NCBI RefSeq assembly: GCF_900102855.1
Contig: NZ_FMWD01000010.1
Coordinates: 18,203-82,202 of the forward strand
Source: Thiohalomonas denitrificans
GTDB taxonomy: Bacteria; Pseudomonadota; Gammaproteobacteria; Thiohalomonadales; Thiohalomonadaceae
Length of the DNA stretch: 64,000 bases
Direction: 5' to 3'
The position numbers were made by a program, and so were the translations under genes. The notes below the pieces were generated by a model. It had not been told where the DNA came from and made no database searches. It saw nothing but the letters and a program-made list of their open reading frames with translations. This document shows, one piece after another, positions 53,198 through 62,194 of the stretch (position 1 is the stretch's first letter; the number at the start of each line of letters is the position of its first letter).

Positions 53198-54337
53198 ATG
53201 CCTGGGAAGGTGCTGCACCTGCGTTGTTCCGGCGGTTTCCTCGGCGCCGAGAGCGTGGTGATGGAGCTTGCGTGCCATTCGCCCGAATTCGGTTACGAGC
53301 CGATCATCTGTGTTCCCTACGACGTGGGCGATCCGGTCCCGGATCTTGTCTCGGTCAGTAAGGAGGCCGGTATCAGGACAATACCACTGCCGTGTCGTTC
53401 GCGGCTCGACCTCTCGGTTCTGAAGCAGCTTGCCCACCTGGTGCGCGACGACGGTGTCGATATCGTCCATGCCCACGGTTATCGTGAAGACATCCATGCC
53501 GCCTTGGCCATCGTCGGCACCCCGCTGGTGGCGACCAACCACCTGTGGAAGCGGAGCAACCGGACACTGCGTCTTTACGCCTGGCTGGATCGCCAGGCGT
53601 TGCGCCGCTTCGACCGGATAGTCGCCGTTTCCCGACCGATTCTGGAGGAGATGAACACCCTCGGCCTGCCCGCGCACAAGCTGGTGCATATCGCCAACGG
53701 GGTGGATGCCGATCGTTTCGCGGCACCGACGCCGGAGCGGGAAGCGTCGCGAACCCGGCTCGGTCTTGGGCCGGAGTCGCAGATCATCGGCATGGTGAGC
53801 AGCCTCACGGCGGAGAAGGGGCATCGCTTTGCCCTGGAGGCGCTTGCCCGTTTGCGGGAACGCTTTGCGCGAACGCGACTGGTGGTGGTTGGCGACGGTC
53901 CGGAGTTGCCTGCGCTGCAGGCGCTGGCCGAGGATCTCGGTATTGCGGATCGAGTCCACTTTGCGGGGCGGCGCGACGATATCCCGGCCCTGCTTCCCGC
54001 CCTGGATCTGTTCCTTTTGCCCTCGCTGACCGAAGGATTGCCGATGGCGATGCTGGAGGCGATGGCCGCCGGGATTCCGGTGATTGCCAGCCGCGTCGGG
54101 GACGTCGGCTCGGTGATTGAGGAGGGACGCTCCGGGATCACCGTTCCTCCCGGCGACGTGGCGGCGCTGTCCGCCGCGATGGAGGCGCTGCTCGCCAGTC
54201 CACAAACCCTGCGGAATACCGGCAACGCCGGTCGAGCGCGGGTGCGGGAGGGCTTCTCATCGGCGGCGATGGCCCAGAGCTATTGTGAACTCTACGACGG
54301 CTGCCTGCGGGAGGGTCGGCGGGTGGAGGAGGCGTGA
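53198..54337 (+). CDS. GT4 family glycosyltransferase
   Basis: 379 residues from the ATG preceded by GGGAGG. GT-B fold: N-domain with RCSGGFLGAESVVMEL and DIVHAHGYREDIHA. C-domain: IIGMVSSLTAEKGHRFALEAL, LVVVGDGPELPAL, VHFAGRRDDIPALL and EGLPMAMLEAMAAGIPVIAS (the E-x7-E donor-binding motif). It is a retaining glycosyltransferase acting on a cytosolic or lipid-linked acceptor in exopolysaccharide or LPS synthesis. The next gene starts at the following base. Confidence 0.9.
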   Translation: MPGKVLHLRCSGGFLGAESVVMELACHSPEFGYEPIICVPYDVGDPVPDLVSVSKEAGIRTIPLPCRSRLDLSVLKQLAHLVRDDGVDIVHAHGYREDIHAALAIVGTPLVATNHLWKRSNRTLRLYAWLDRQALRRFDRIVAVSRPILEEMNTLGLPAHKLVHIANGVDADRFAAPTPEREASRTRLGLGPESQIIGMVSSLTAEKGHRFALEALARLRERFARTRLVVVGDGPELPALQALAEDLGIADRVHFAGRRDDIPALLPALDLFLLPSLTEGLPMAMLEAMAAGIPVIASRVGDVGSVIEEGRSGITVPPGDVAALSAAMEALLASPQTLRNTGNAGRARVREGFSSAAMAQSYCELYDGCLREGRRVEEA

Positions 54338-55435
54338 GTGCGTGTAGCCCAGTTCATCGACACCTTCAGCAACGGCGGCGCCGAAAAACTGGCACTGGAG
54401 TTCTGCACGGCCATCGCTGAACGGGGGCACGAGCCGCTGCTGCTGCATTTCGGCAACCATCATCTGGAGTCCCGTTGCCGTGAACACAGCATTCCGCATC
54501 AAGTTATCGGCGATCATCCCCTGTACAAATCGATGCGTACGCTGCCACGGTTCACTTGGCGGTTCGCCCGGTTTCTGCACCGCCAGCGGGTGGACGTGAT
54601 CCACTCGCACCTGGTCGGCGCGACAGTGGCGGCGGCACCGGCGGCCCGGTTGACCGGGATCCGGCATATTGGGACGCTGCACGATACCTATACCCTCGTC
54701 GAGCACCCCCGCTACGCACGCCTGCTGCAACTGGCCGCTCTTGGCGGAACTCGTCTGGTGGCGGTCTCGCGCCAGGTCGAGGCGGCGTTACGGCAGCGCG
54801 TTCGAATCGGCCGGAGGCTAGTCACGATCCGCAACGGCACGCGGCTGTCGGTTGCCGCTGACAGTGATCGGGTGCGCCGCGAACTGGGTGTGGATCCGGG
54901 GGAGGTCGTGATCACCTGTGTCGCCCGGCTGGTCCCCCTGAAGGCCCACGGCCTGCTGCTGAGGGCCTTCTCCGAATTGCGCCCGCTTCCACGGACACGC
55001 CTGTTGCTCGCGGGCGAAGGGCCGCTGCGGGCGGAGTTGCAGGCGTGGGCGGTCGCGCTCGGTGTGGTGGATCGGGTCCACTTTCTCGGCAATCGCGGCG
55101 ATATTCCGGACCTGCTCGCCGCCAGCGACCTGTTCGTGCTTGCGTCCGAAACGGAGGGGCTTTCATGCAGTCTGCTGGAGGCGATGGCGGCGGGGTTGCC
55201 GGTGGTTGCCACGGCGGTGGGGGGAAATCCGGATTTGGTAGAAGAGGGGGTCAGCGGGAGGTTGGTGCCGGTCGGCGACGGGGCCAAGCTGGCGGATGCC
55301 CTGAAACAGCTTGTCGATCATCCCGACCTGCGGGCTGCCTACGGGGACCGTGCGGCCCGCAAGGCGATTGACGAATTCTCGTTTGATGCCATGGTGGGGC
55401 GCTATTTCACTCTGTATGGAATTCCGGCCTCCTGA
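54338..55435 (+). CDS. GT4 family glycosyltransferase
   Basis: 365 residues starting with GTG immediately after the previous stop (GGAGGAGG upstream). It has the GT-B layout: IDTFSNGGAEKLALEF, DVIHSHLVGATVAA, VVITCVARLVPLKAHGLL, LLLAGEGPLRAEL, VHFLGNRGDIPDLL and ETEGLSCSLLEAMAAGLPVVAT. Acceptor and sugar are not predictable. It is coupled with the preceding transferase, and the pair may be the remains of a larger surface-polysaccharide locus. Confidence 0.9.
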   Translation: MRVAQFIDTFSNGGAEKLALEFCTAIAERGHEPLLLHFGNHHLESRCREHSIPHQVIGDHPLYKSMRTLPRFTWRFARFLHRQRVDVIHSHLVGATVAAAPAARLTGIRHIGTLHDTYTLVEHPRYARLLQLAALGGTRLVAVSRQVEAALRQRVRIGRRLVTIRNGTRLSVAADSDRVRRELGVDPGEVVITCVARLVPLKAHGLLLRAFSELRPLPRTRLLLAGEGPLRAELQAWAVALGVVDRVHFLGNRGDIPDLLAASDLFVLASETEGLSCSLLEAMAAGLPVVATAVGGNPDLVEEGVSGRLVPVGDGAKLADALKQLVDHPDLRAAYGDRAARKAIDEFSFDAMVGRYFTLYGIPAS

Positions 55436-55907
55436 GAGGAGGTTCAGCCGGGCAGCAGGCGGGGGGTATGAAACCGTGTATCCCTGGGCAAAATCGACGT
55501 CAGTGTCCATCGCTTTATGCCCTCCGACAGGGTCATCCCTAAGATTGGACCTGTGGACAAAGAAAGCCAGAGCGGAGAGCGCCGTTCTTTTCTATCCCGG
55601 CCATCCATAGCCATCAATCTACAACGAAGTCAGGGCTATTGATCCCCCCTACCCTGGTCCTCCGAGGTGACCCGGATACACTTTCTGATCCAAACTTTGC
55701 CGAGATCGTAATCCGCTTCCGTCGTCCTCTCCCTTTCACCATGCGATCCCTGGCGGCCGCAACCCCAAGGTAATTGAAGTCCAAGGGGTCCGAATAACGT
55801 ATTCCCCATTTACTTCACTTGACCCCATTTACTCAACCCGTAAATTCGGGTTCCGGCTCCACCTAATTGCGCTACGGTCTCCGTAGATCGGCTAGGGAGG
55901 AACGGTA
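55436..55907. other. Intergenic region with REP-like fragments
   Basis: 472 bases with no convincing gene. Around 55798-55836 are ATTCCCCATTTACTTC and TTGACCCCATTTACTCAA, degenerate minus-orientation copies of the GGGGTCAGAGTAA-type repeat that is common from here to 63.6 kb. Confidence 0.5.
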
Positions 55908-56597
55908 ATGGATACCAAGGGACTGCTCGATCAACTGCTCAAATCGGGCTCCGATCTATTACAAGGCACCAAGGGCGAAAGGAGCGACACTTCCTCTTCG
56001 AGTGGTTCGACTCTCGACAATCTCATGGCCGGCATGGGAGGTGGTGCGCTCGGCGCCGGGGCCATCGGGCTGCTACTCGGCAACAAGAAGGTACGCAAGC
56101 TTGGCGGTAAAGCGATCACCTACGGCGGCTTGGGCGCACTGGGTGTGGTGGCGTACAAGGCATACCAGACCTGGCAGCAGGGGCAGGCCGCCTCCGCCCA
56201 ACCTGAACCGAGGACCGTGGACCGGGTTCCGGAGCCCGAGGCCGAGCGGCACAGCGGCGCCGTATTGCGCGCACTGATCGCGGCGGCCAAGGCGGACGGC
56301 CACATCGACGAGCGCGAACGCCAACTCATCGACGGCGAAATCGCCAAGTTGACCCATGATCCGGAACTCCGGCGCTGGTTCGATCAGGAACTGCACAAAT
56401 CGCTGGACCCGGCCGACGTGGCCCGCGCCGCGGAGACACCGGAGATGGGGGCGGAGATGTATCTGGCCAGCCTGCTCATGGTGGACGAGCAAAACTTCAT
56501 GGAGCGTGCCTACCTGGACGAACTGGCGCGACAAATGGATTTGCCGCCGGACCTGAAAGTGGAACTGGAACGGCAGGCGGCGATACAGACCGGCTGA
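55908..56597 (+). CDS. DUF533/TerB-like inner-membrane protein
   Basis: 229 residues with GGGAGGAA before the ATG. The N-terminal linker is Ser/Gly-rich. A glycine-rich hydrophobic stretch (about 43-85, GGALGAGAIGLLLG, GGLGALGVVAYKAYQTW) is followed by a TerB-like helical domain: VLRALIAAAKADGHIDERERQLIDGEI and MYLASLLMVDEQNFMERAYLDELA. This is the YebE/DUF533 architecture. The KADGxIDxxE loop can bind a cation. Function is unknown. Confidence 0.88.
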   Translation: MDTKGLLDQLLKSGSDLLQGTKGERSDTSSSSGSTLDNLMAGMGGGALGAGAIGLLLGNKKVRKLGGKAITYGGLGALGVVAYKAYQTWQQGQAASAQPEPRTVDRVPEPEAERHSGAVLRALIAAAKADGHIDERERQLIDGEIAKLTHDPELRRWFDQELHKSLDPADVARAAETPEMGAEMYLASLLMVDEQNFMERAYLDELARQMDLPPDLKVELERQAAIQTG

Positions 56598-56705
56598 ACG
56601 GCTGCTCGGTGCGCCGTCGGCACCCACGTATTGGGTCATTGGGGTCAACCCCGGCTGGCTGTGCCACACTGAATTTAACGACCCCCAGCCAGGAGACTCA
56701 CCGCG

Positions 56706-57611
56706 ATGACTGCCAAACGCGCCCTCGCCTTCGTCGCCGCCCTGACCCTCGCCCCCGCCATTGCAGCTCGGGCGCAGAGCGCTGAGCCGGATCCCCAGGC
56801 GCTAATCGAAGAGTTGAATGCCTTGATCGAGCGCGGCGAGGAACAACGCAGCGCCGATCGCCCGTTCCTGCGCGATTTGCGGGAACTGGTGGCACGCTTC
56901 GATCGCCCATGGCAGGTGCAGCTGTTCGCCGATGACTTCGACGACGGCGACTACACCCGCTCGCCTTCATGGACGGTGACGGCGGGGGAGTTCTGGGTCG
57001 AGGCGGGCACCCTGAAGAGCCGAGTGGAGGTGGCACCGGCCCCGAGCGAGCCACAACGCAATGGCAGTGAAGGCGATACAGCCTCGCGCGTCTTCGGTGA
57101 GATCCTCGAGGAGGCACTGAACGGGGGCCGCGAAGAGGCGCAGCAGCAGCCCGGCGCCGCCGTAGGCACCCCACGGGCGGTGATCACCGCGCCCGTGACG
57201 ATCACCAATGCCTTCGCATTGAGCACGCAGCTGAGCGCCCAGGCGCCGGGCGGCACAGCCCAACGCCTGCAGCTGGGGCCCTACCAGGCGGATGCGGAGC
57301 TGGGCTATCGCCTCAGCTATCTGGCCGCAGAAGGCGGCGGCGATGCCTCATTGGAAATGCTGCGGATCTATTCGCGGGGTACCTCCGTGATCGACTCTGC
57401 CGACTCAGTGCCGAATCTGGCCGACGGGCGCACCCATACCCTGGAGTGGAGCCGGGACCGCAACGGCGAAATGGTCGTGCGCCTGGACGGCCAGGAAATT
57501 ATGCGCACCGTGGACCGCGGCTTTCGCGATCCGTTCGACGGCCTGGTGCTGATCAACGAGGGCGGTGAGTTCGGGTTACATTCGGTGTCGGTGCGGGGAG
57601 TGGAGCAATAA
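56706..57611 (+). CDS. Exported jelly-roll-like protein, unknown
   Basis: 301 residues with CAGGAGA before the ATG and a signal peptide (about 1-24, ARA). After a helical segment (LIEELNALIERGEEQ) comes a concanavalin-like beta domain. It carries LFADDFDDGDYTRSPSWTVTAGEFWVEAGTL, and later HTLEWSRDRNGEMVVRLDGQEIMRTVDRGF. That pattern occurs in DUF1080/LamG-like carbohydrate-binding folds, but no enzyme signature is visible. It is probably periplasmic. A strong palindrome follows 20 bases after the stop. Confidence 0.65.
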   Translation: MTAKRALAFVAALTLAPAIAARAQSAEPDPQALIEELNALIERGEEQRSADRPFLRDLRELVARFDRPWQVQLFADDFDDGDYTRSPSWTVTAGEFWVEAGTLKSRVEVAPAPSEPQRNGSEGDTASRVFGEILEEALNGGREEAQQQPGAAVGTPRAVITAPVTITNAFALSTQLSAQAPGGTAQRLQLGPYQADAELGYRLSYLAAEGGGDASLEMLRIYSRGTSVIDSADSVPNLADGRTHTLEWSRDRNGEMVVRLDGQEIMRTVDRGFRDPFDGLVLINEGGEFGLHSVSVRGVEQ

Positions 57612-57630
57612 GAGCCCGCTGCACAGAGGT

Positions 57631-57661
57631 AATTGGGGTCGGAGTCACTCTGACCCCAATT
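57631..57661. terminator. 15-bp-arm palindrome of the GGGGTC type
   Basis: Near-perfect dyad centred on 57646: AATTGGGGTCGGAGT and ACTCTGACCCCAATT, with one G-T wobble. It can end transcription of the preceding gene and also represents a paired REP-type repeat. Confidence 0.6.
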
Positions 57662-57783
57662 ATCAAAGCAGGCAGCCACGAAATCTGTCAACGGTCGAGT
57701 GGAATCGCATCACTTGGACAGGATAGGGTACCAACGGTTTTCTGGGGCGCTGCTAACGGCGCCAGGGGCTGGGTGCCGAGCTT

Positions 57784-57989
57784 CACTGCGAAGCGGGCCC
57801 CGATGCCTTGATCCTGATGGATGACTGGCGCGGATCAGTCTTTCTGACCGCGACTCTAAACGACGAGAACCCGGGTGCGTGTTCGACAGCTCCAAGGCTT
57901 ATCGGGCTGCTTTGAAAGGAGCAATCGGGCTTCGGGAGACGGTAGTGCCAGTTGATCAAGCGGCTAATGGGTGACCACCATTTATTCTG
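57784..57989 (+). repeat. About 206-bp repeat, copy A
   Basis: Direct repeat of 59442-59650 at high but imperfect identity, from CACTGCGAAGCGGGC to ACCATTTATTCTG. It contains GATGACTGGCGCGGATCAG and AGTTGATC..GGCGGCTAATGGGTGAC-like ends. It has no long ORF. Confidence 0.75.
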
Positions 57990-58077
57990 TCAGTTCCCGG
58001 CATATTGCCCCGTCAAGTGGACTTCACCCATTGGGTTCCGTGTCGATTAGCATTACGACCGTGGCACATAGCCAGGA

Positions 58078-58899
58078 TCAATTTTCCTGGAAGTATCGTT
58101 TCGGCGTACTCTTTGCGACGTACTTGGTCGATTCGTAGATACACTCACGAATGACCTTTTCCATCGGCGTATTGGAATAGGACGACAGGGCGCCCCCGCC
58201 AAAGGCGCCACCACCGATGGCGCCCAGGGCGGCACCGAGATTCATGTCTTTTGCCTCGGCGTCGATATTGGTAGCCGCGACCACTTCGCCGGTGTTCGCA
58301 TCAATCAGGCGGATATCCATCGCCATGGCGGATTTATTCATCGCCCCGGAGAGACCGCCGAACACGGCACCGGCCTTGCCCAACAGGCCGCCACCCCCAC
58401 TGGCGGAACCGCCGCTGGTATTCGGCTCCCAGCCGGTGACCGCGGCGATGATCAGGATGTCCGCGCCAGCGATGTTGCCCTGCTGCGCGGCAGTCGCCGC
58501 ATCGACCTGGCCTGAGGCCGCCAGTTTTTGCTCGGACTGAACTTCTTTCAGCTGGCTGCGCTCCAGCACCCTAAAGCGCTGGCTCTGGACCAGTGCAGTG
58601 GTGAGCATGTCCTCCAGACCGGTCATCACGCCGTGTTCCTGCTCGCTGATGGTGATGCCCTCGCCTGTCCCCGGCAGACCGGAGATTGACACCGACCGGC
58701 CACCCTGACCGACCTTCCACTTGAAGTCGGCGACCGCCAAGCGGGGACGGGGGCCGTTATAGGGACCGAGCTCATCCTGCAGTGTCGTATCGGCTTCTGC
58801 CGAAACACCAGACTGGGAGCTCGTCAAACCGCTTACGGCTCCGCAACCGCTCAGAACGAGAGCAGCTGTCATCGACATCAGTGTGATCAGAAGTTTCAT
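58078..58899 (-). CDS. CsgG/HfaB-family lipoprotein
   Basis: 273 residues with GGAGGA before the ATG. The lipobox LVLSGC gives lipidated Cys19. The CsgG-like core has RPRLAVADFKWK, EDMLTTALVQSQRFRVLERSQLKEV, ADILIIAAVTGWEP and AMAMDIRLIDANTGEVVAAT. A Gly-rich insert (SGGSASGGGGLLGKAG) lies in the middle. CsgG forms the outer-membrane channel for curli. No csgA/B/E/F gene is near, so a different secretion or envelope-stress role is likely (inference). Confidence 0.8.
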   Translation of the reverse strand: MKLLITLMSMTAALVLSGCGAVSGLTSSQSGVSAEADTTLQDELGPYNGPRPRLAVADFKWKVGQGGRSVSISGLPGTGEGITISEQEHGVMTGLEDMLTTALVQSQRFRVLERSQLKEVQSEQKLAASGQVDAATAAQQGNIAGADILIIAAVTGWEPNTSGGSASGGGGLLGKAGAVFGGLSGAMNKSAMAMDIRLIDANTGEVVAATNIDAEAKDMNLGAALGAIGGGAFGGGALSSYSNTPMEKVIRECIYESTKYVAKSTPKRYFQEN

Positions 58900-59441
58900 T
58901 ACGCAGGTCCTCCGTTATTATGCTTTGCAAGGGGCAACATTTTAATTTTTCAGGCACATGGCCCGGGGCGGACTTTGATCAACGCACTTCCCCAACCAAC
59001 AAGTACCGGGCCATAGGCGAAAATAGCCTGAGCAGGAATGTGCCGTATTGTAAAAATTGGACAAACGTAAGAATTCCCTCAAATGGGCTGAACGAAGGGC
59101 AAGTAACGGCGAAATATCAGGCAGTCAAAACGCTGTGTCAGCCCTGCGCGACCCCATCCGGGCAAAGTGGTTTGTTAAAAAGGCGCTGGATTGTACAAAA
59201 ACTCGACGAGCCGATCTGTTGCGAACAAGCATCGAAATCGCGAATAACGTGCGCCTGGTCATAGTCATCACACTGCAGGAAGAGCTGATTCCGGCCTTCG
59301 TAATCTTCAGCATAGATCTGGGCTACGACGCGATTGATCTGCACAATCTTTGCAAAATGGTTGGGGGGGAAACCCTGACTCTCTTCGGGAATTCTCGGGA
59401 TAACTATTTGGGGTGCCGGAGACACCTAATCGGGGTCAGAG
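58900..59441. other. Intergenic region without a supported gene
   Basis: 542 bases. A plus-strand frame (59057-59449) and a minus-strand frame (59138-59425) overlap, and neither resembles a known protein. GGGGTCAGAG at 59432-59441 is a REP-type motif facing the mirrored ACCCCATTTATT at 59638. Confidence 0.4.
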
Positions 59442-59650
59442 CACTGTAAAGCGGGCCCGATGCCTTGATCATGATGGGTAACTGGCGCGGATCAGTCTTT
59501 CTGACCGCGACCCTAAATAAACGAGAAACCAGGACGAGTGTTCGGCAGCTCCAAGGCCAATCGGGATGCTTTTAAAGGAGCAATTCTGGGCTTCGAGATA
59601 CGGTATTGCCAGTTGATCGGAGGCGGCTAATGGGTGACCCCATTTATTCT
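59442..59650 (+). repeat. About 209-bp repeat, copy B, with REP-type ends
   Basis: Copy of 57784-57989. It is bordered by GGGGTCAGAG on the left (59432-59441) and GACCCCATTTATT on the right (59636-59648), an inverted arrangement like that around the tyrosine transposase. This suggests a non-autonomous element. Confidence 0.7.
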
Positions 59651-59688
59651 TCCCTAGGCGGGTGATTCTTCCGCTCCGCTCGCACGAT

Positions 59689-60084
59689 CTAACCTTGTTC
59701 GTTAAGCGTCTGTCTTCTTGCCCGCACTTTCATGAGGGCGACAAAAAGTGCGAATGCGGCGCAGCTACCAGTTGCTGTTATTAGCGCCGTGCTTGTTGGC
59801 GGAAAGACGAGGACAAACCCTTTGCCTTTGATGAGAGACGAAAAGCTCGATACACAGAAGGGCATCAGGAACAATCGCGCGGTCTGCCACGGTTCGTTCG
59901 CGCGACTTACTGAACCGCCGACGCTAAGGAGAAGGGCGACCCCCATAACTGCGGATACCCCAAGAGCATTAAGCCAGATCGCAGGCGAAGGATCGAAGTA
60001 ATGTACAACAACGACGACGTACCAGATGAGGTAGCACCAAAGAACGACCTTGCCTTTCGGTAGAAGGGCCAGATAGCGAGACAT
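59689..60084 (-). CDS. Four-helix membrane protein, unknown
   Basis: 131 residues from ATG at 60084; an earlier ATG at 60102 would add six residues. Four hydrophobic helices: about 12-30, 37-56, 72-92 and 98-122. Conserved-looking phrases are YLALLPKGKVVLWCYLIWY, HYFDPSPAIWLNALG and LFLMPFCVSSFSSLIKGKGF. I have seen similar uncharacterised proteins in other proteobacteria but know no function. It is likely in the inner membrane. Confidence 0.65.
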   Translation of the reverse strand: MSRYLALLPKGKVVLWCYLIWYVVVVVHYFDPSPAIWLNALGVSAVMGVALLLSVGGSVSRANEPWQTARLFLMPFCVSSFSSLIKGKGFVLVFPPTSTALITATGSCAAFALFVALMKVRARRQTLNEQG

Positions 60085-60391
60085 GCCGCCGATTACTCGC
60101 ATGGGACGCCTAATCTCGCCCTAAGCCGCGCGAAAAGAGCGCCAGCTTGATGGCCCCGGTAGGCATCAACTAGAGGACTCCGTGGGATACGTCGAAAAGA
60201 ACTCCGGCCTTTCATTGAGATGTCGCTGGTATTCGAGATTCTTCAACGGCGTGGATTCGAATACCATACCATCGACGACAAAGGGACGACAAAGAAATGG
60301 ACTTGTAGGGTCATAGTTGGTCAGGGTAACTTATTCCCCCATTTATTTTACTCTGTCCCTGAGGGATCCCGTCCCCTATTCAGGTACACGG

Positions 60392-60411
60392 GGGACACCT
60401 TGAGGTGTCCC
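60392..60411 (+). terminator. Perfect 9-bp hairpin
   Basis: GGGACACCT and AGGTGTCCC pair around two bases and are followed by TCATTTT on the plus strand. It lies between the small acidic gene and degenerate REP-type motifs at 60319-60357. The 60103-60391 gap has no supported gene (a frame at 60220-60426 runs through the hairpin). Confidence 0.45.
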
Positions 60412-60429
60412 TCATTTTCGGCCTGATCG

Positions 60430-60573
60430 TTAGTCGTCGATGTCGTCCCAGGTCCAGGGAATGTAAGTCTTATCCTCGGACGAACTTTCAGCAGCGCTCT
60501 CATCGTCATCGGACGCGAAGCCTACGTTCAGCAAGCCGACGAACAGTGCGAAGGCGAAAAAAATCTTGTGCAT
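60430..60573 (-). CDS. Small secreted acidic protein (47 residues)
   Basis: A clean short gene: GAGGAG six bases before the ATG and a signal peptide MHKIFFAFALFVGLLNVGFA. The mature peptide is 27 residues, dominated by Asp, Glu and Ser, ending TYIPWTWDDIDD. The acidic peptide might bind cations or basic proteins, but no function is known. It is just downstream of the RAYT gene on the same strand. Confidence 0.65.
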   Translation of the reverse strand: MHKIFFAFALFVGLLNVGFASDDDESAAESSSEDKTYIPWTWDDIDD

Positions 60574-60753
60574 GACCACTCCTCAATTTTCCGTCGTTGA
60601 GCCCCTGGTCTTGTAGCAATGCATATGCCATCCCTCGCAACTACTTGCGTTCCTTGGATTTTGCTAACTAGCAGTACCTTTCAAAAGGCACAAAAACCTG
60701 CCCTTTTTGGCGGCCAAAAGTTTCGCTTTTGCCAAAACCGGCAGCAATAGCAA

Positions 60754-60783
60754 GGAATAACTGGGGTCAGAGTAACTTATTCC
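60754..60783. repeat. Left inverted repeat of the RAYT unit (REP-type)
   Basis: GGAATAA and TTATTCC flank GGGGTCAGAG. The core AATAACTGGGGTCAGAGTAA (60756-60775) recurs inverted at 62195-62214 with 19 of 20 bases. The transposase stop codon lies inside this repeat. Confidence 0.8.
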
Positions 60784-61466
60784 GCCTTTTTAGGCCTGCC
60801 GCGTTTCCCGGGCGTCACCCGGCATCCGGTCAACTGCTCGATCTGCCGGGCAAACCGCTCGTGACCCAAGGCCAGTCCCTTGTTGACGCTTTGCCTGATT
60901 TCATCCAGCAGGGGTCCCTCCACATGGGCCGAAAACAAGGCCCGGTAGTTTTCCAGCCGTTCCGCCTTGTCCTTCCCGAGAGCCAGGTACAGTGCGTGCG
61001 GCGTATGCAGCTTGCTTTCTTTTCCGAATGCATTGCAGGGATAACTGGACCACGTGTACTCATCCGGCTGCGCCACCATCTCGGCCCGCACGGGATTGAG
61101 CTCAATGTAGCGGTACAGATGAAGCAAATAGGATTCGCTTTCGACCAGGCACGATTTATAGCGCCCCTCCCACAGAGTCCCGGTACGCTGATAGGTGTAA
61201 TTGAAATACCTCACGTACATCCGGCCGATGGCCTGCATCATTCGCGACACGGCTTCGGGAGCACGAGGTGTACACAGCAGGTGTACATGGTTGCTCATCA
61301 ACACCCAGGCATGCACTTCGACCTTGAATTTACCGGCGTACTCTTTCAGCCAGTGCAGATAGGCCCGCATGTCCTCTTCCGAGGCAAAACAGACCTGACG
61401 GTTGTTGCCCCGCTGAATCACATGCTGCGGAACGCCTACTGGCGCAGCCCTGGGTCTTCTCGCCAT
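60777..61466 (-). CDS. REP-associated tyrosine transposase (RAYT, Y1_Tnp)
   Basis: 229 residues from ATG at 61466 (AGAGGG upstream). The IS200-like fold has GVPQHVIQRGNNRQ, HAWVLMSNHVHLLC (HUH metal motif), the catalytic Tyr in RYIELNPVR, and WEGRYKSCLV. The basic C-terminal tail CRVTPGKRGRPKKAE is typical of this family. RAYTs recognise and process REP palindromes. It is bounded by inverted GGGGTCAGAGTAA repeats and starts 6 bases after the UPF0149 gene ends. Confidence 0.92.
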   Translation of the reverse strand: MARRPRAAPVGVPQHVIQRGNNRQVCFASEEDMRAYLHWLKEYAGKFKVEVHAWVLMSNHVHLLCTPRAPEAVSRMMQAIGRMYVRYFNYTYQRTGTLWEGRYKSCLVESESYLLHLYRYIELNPVRAEMVAQPDEYTWSSYPCNAFGKESKLHTPHALYLALGKDKAERLENYRALFSAHVEGPLLDEIRQSVNKGLALGHERFARQIEQLTGCRVTPGKRGRPKKAE

Positions 61467-61471
61467 GCCCT

Positions 61472-62140
61472 CTACCCACCGCAACACTTTTTGAATTTCT
61501 TCCTACTGCCACACGGGCAGAGATCGTTGCGCCCCGTCCTGGCCGTGCGTCGACGCAACGGCATCCCGGGGCCGGATTGTCGCGCAAGCCCCGAGTCATG
61601 AATCTCCTGCACGCATTGCGGTAGCGCCGTTCTCATTCCCTGTTGCATCTGCTCGTCCTGCATCAATGTGCGCACCTCCTCGTTCTCCTCCGAAGGGCTC
61701 GCAACGGAAGCTACCGCAACAAGGGGCATCATCAGTTCCTGCCGTTGCTGCACAACCGGGTCCCACACATCCGGCTCCAGCGCAAGAGCTCGCATAAACC
61801 CGCGAGCCCACCGGGCAACCGAGGAAAACGGCGCATCTTTGGCGTAAATCGGGTGATAGGTCTCCTCTTCCGCTTCGAGCAGAACGGAAATCAACGCCAC
61901 CAAGCGAATAACAAGATCGGCGAACTCCTTCTGCTCTTCGCCGCTATAGTCCGGCTCGGAGCCGCCCCATATCTCGACCAACCAACTCTCCAGCGGCACG
62001 GGCAAACCCGCGCACACCATTCCGGTTACGAAGCCATCGAGCTCATCGAGCATCATCGCCGCATCGGGAGCCCGGTCGGAAATCAAAAACTGCTCCAGCC
62101 GATCAGTGCCCTCCCGGTCGATTGCGAAACCGTTGTCCAT
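61472..62140 (-). CDS. UPF0149/YecA-family protein with SEC-C motif
   Basis: 222 residues, with GGAGGGCGG just before the ATG. The UPF0149 domain (1-165) has MMLDELDGFVTGMVCAGLPV and ARWARGFMRALAL. The C-terminal zinc-binding SEC-C motif is RNDLCPCGSRKKFKKCCGG with the CxC-x8-CC ligands. YecA-like proteins with SEC-C tails bind ribosomes or SecB. Its position between the RAYT gene and the outer repeat means it may have moved with the transposase. Confidence 0.9.
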   Translation of the reverse strand: MDNGFAIDREGTDRLEQFLISDRAPDAAMMLDELDGFVTGMVCAGLPVPLESWLVEIWGGSEPDYSGEEQKEFADLVIRLVALISVLLEAEEETYHPIYAKDAPFSSVARWARGFMRALALEPDVWDPVVQQRQELMMPLVAVASVASPSEENEEVRTLMQDEQMQQGMRTALPQCVQEIHDSGLARQSGPGMPLRRRTARTGRNDLCPCGSRKKFKKCCGG

Positions 62141-62194
62141 CCGCCCTCCGAATGCGTTACTGGCTTGCAGTCCCTTCAGTTTAACAAACTTATC

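Noticed and set aside
58078..58899. Curli operon
   Set aside because: CsgG-like protein stands alone; no csgA, csgB, csgE or csgF was found nearby.
59057..59449. 130-residue plus-strand frame
   Set aside because: Ends inside a REP-type motif, overlaps an equally long opposite frame and matches nothing I know.
60220..60426. 68-residue plus-strand frame
   Set aside because: Its second half is made of REP-type and hairpin sequence; the first half alone is too short to judge.
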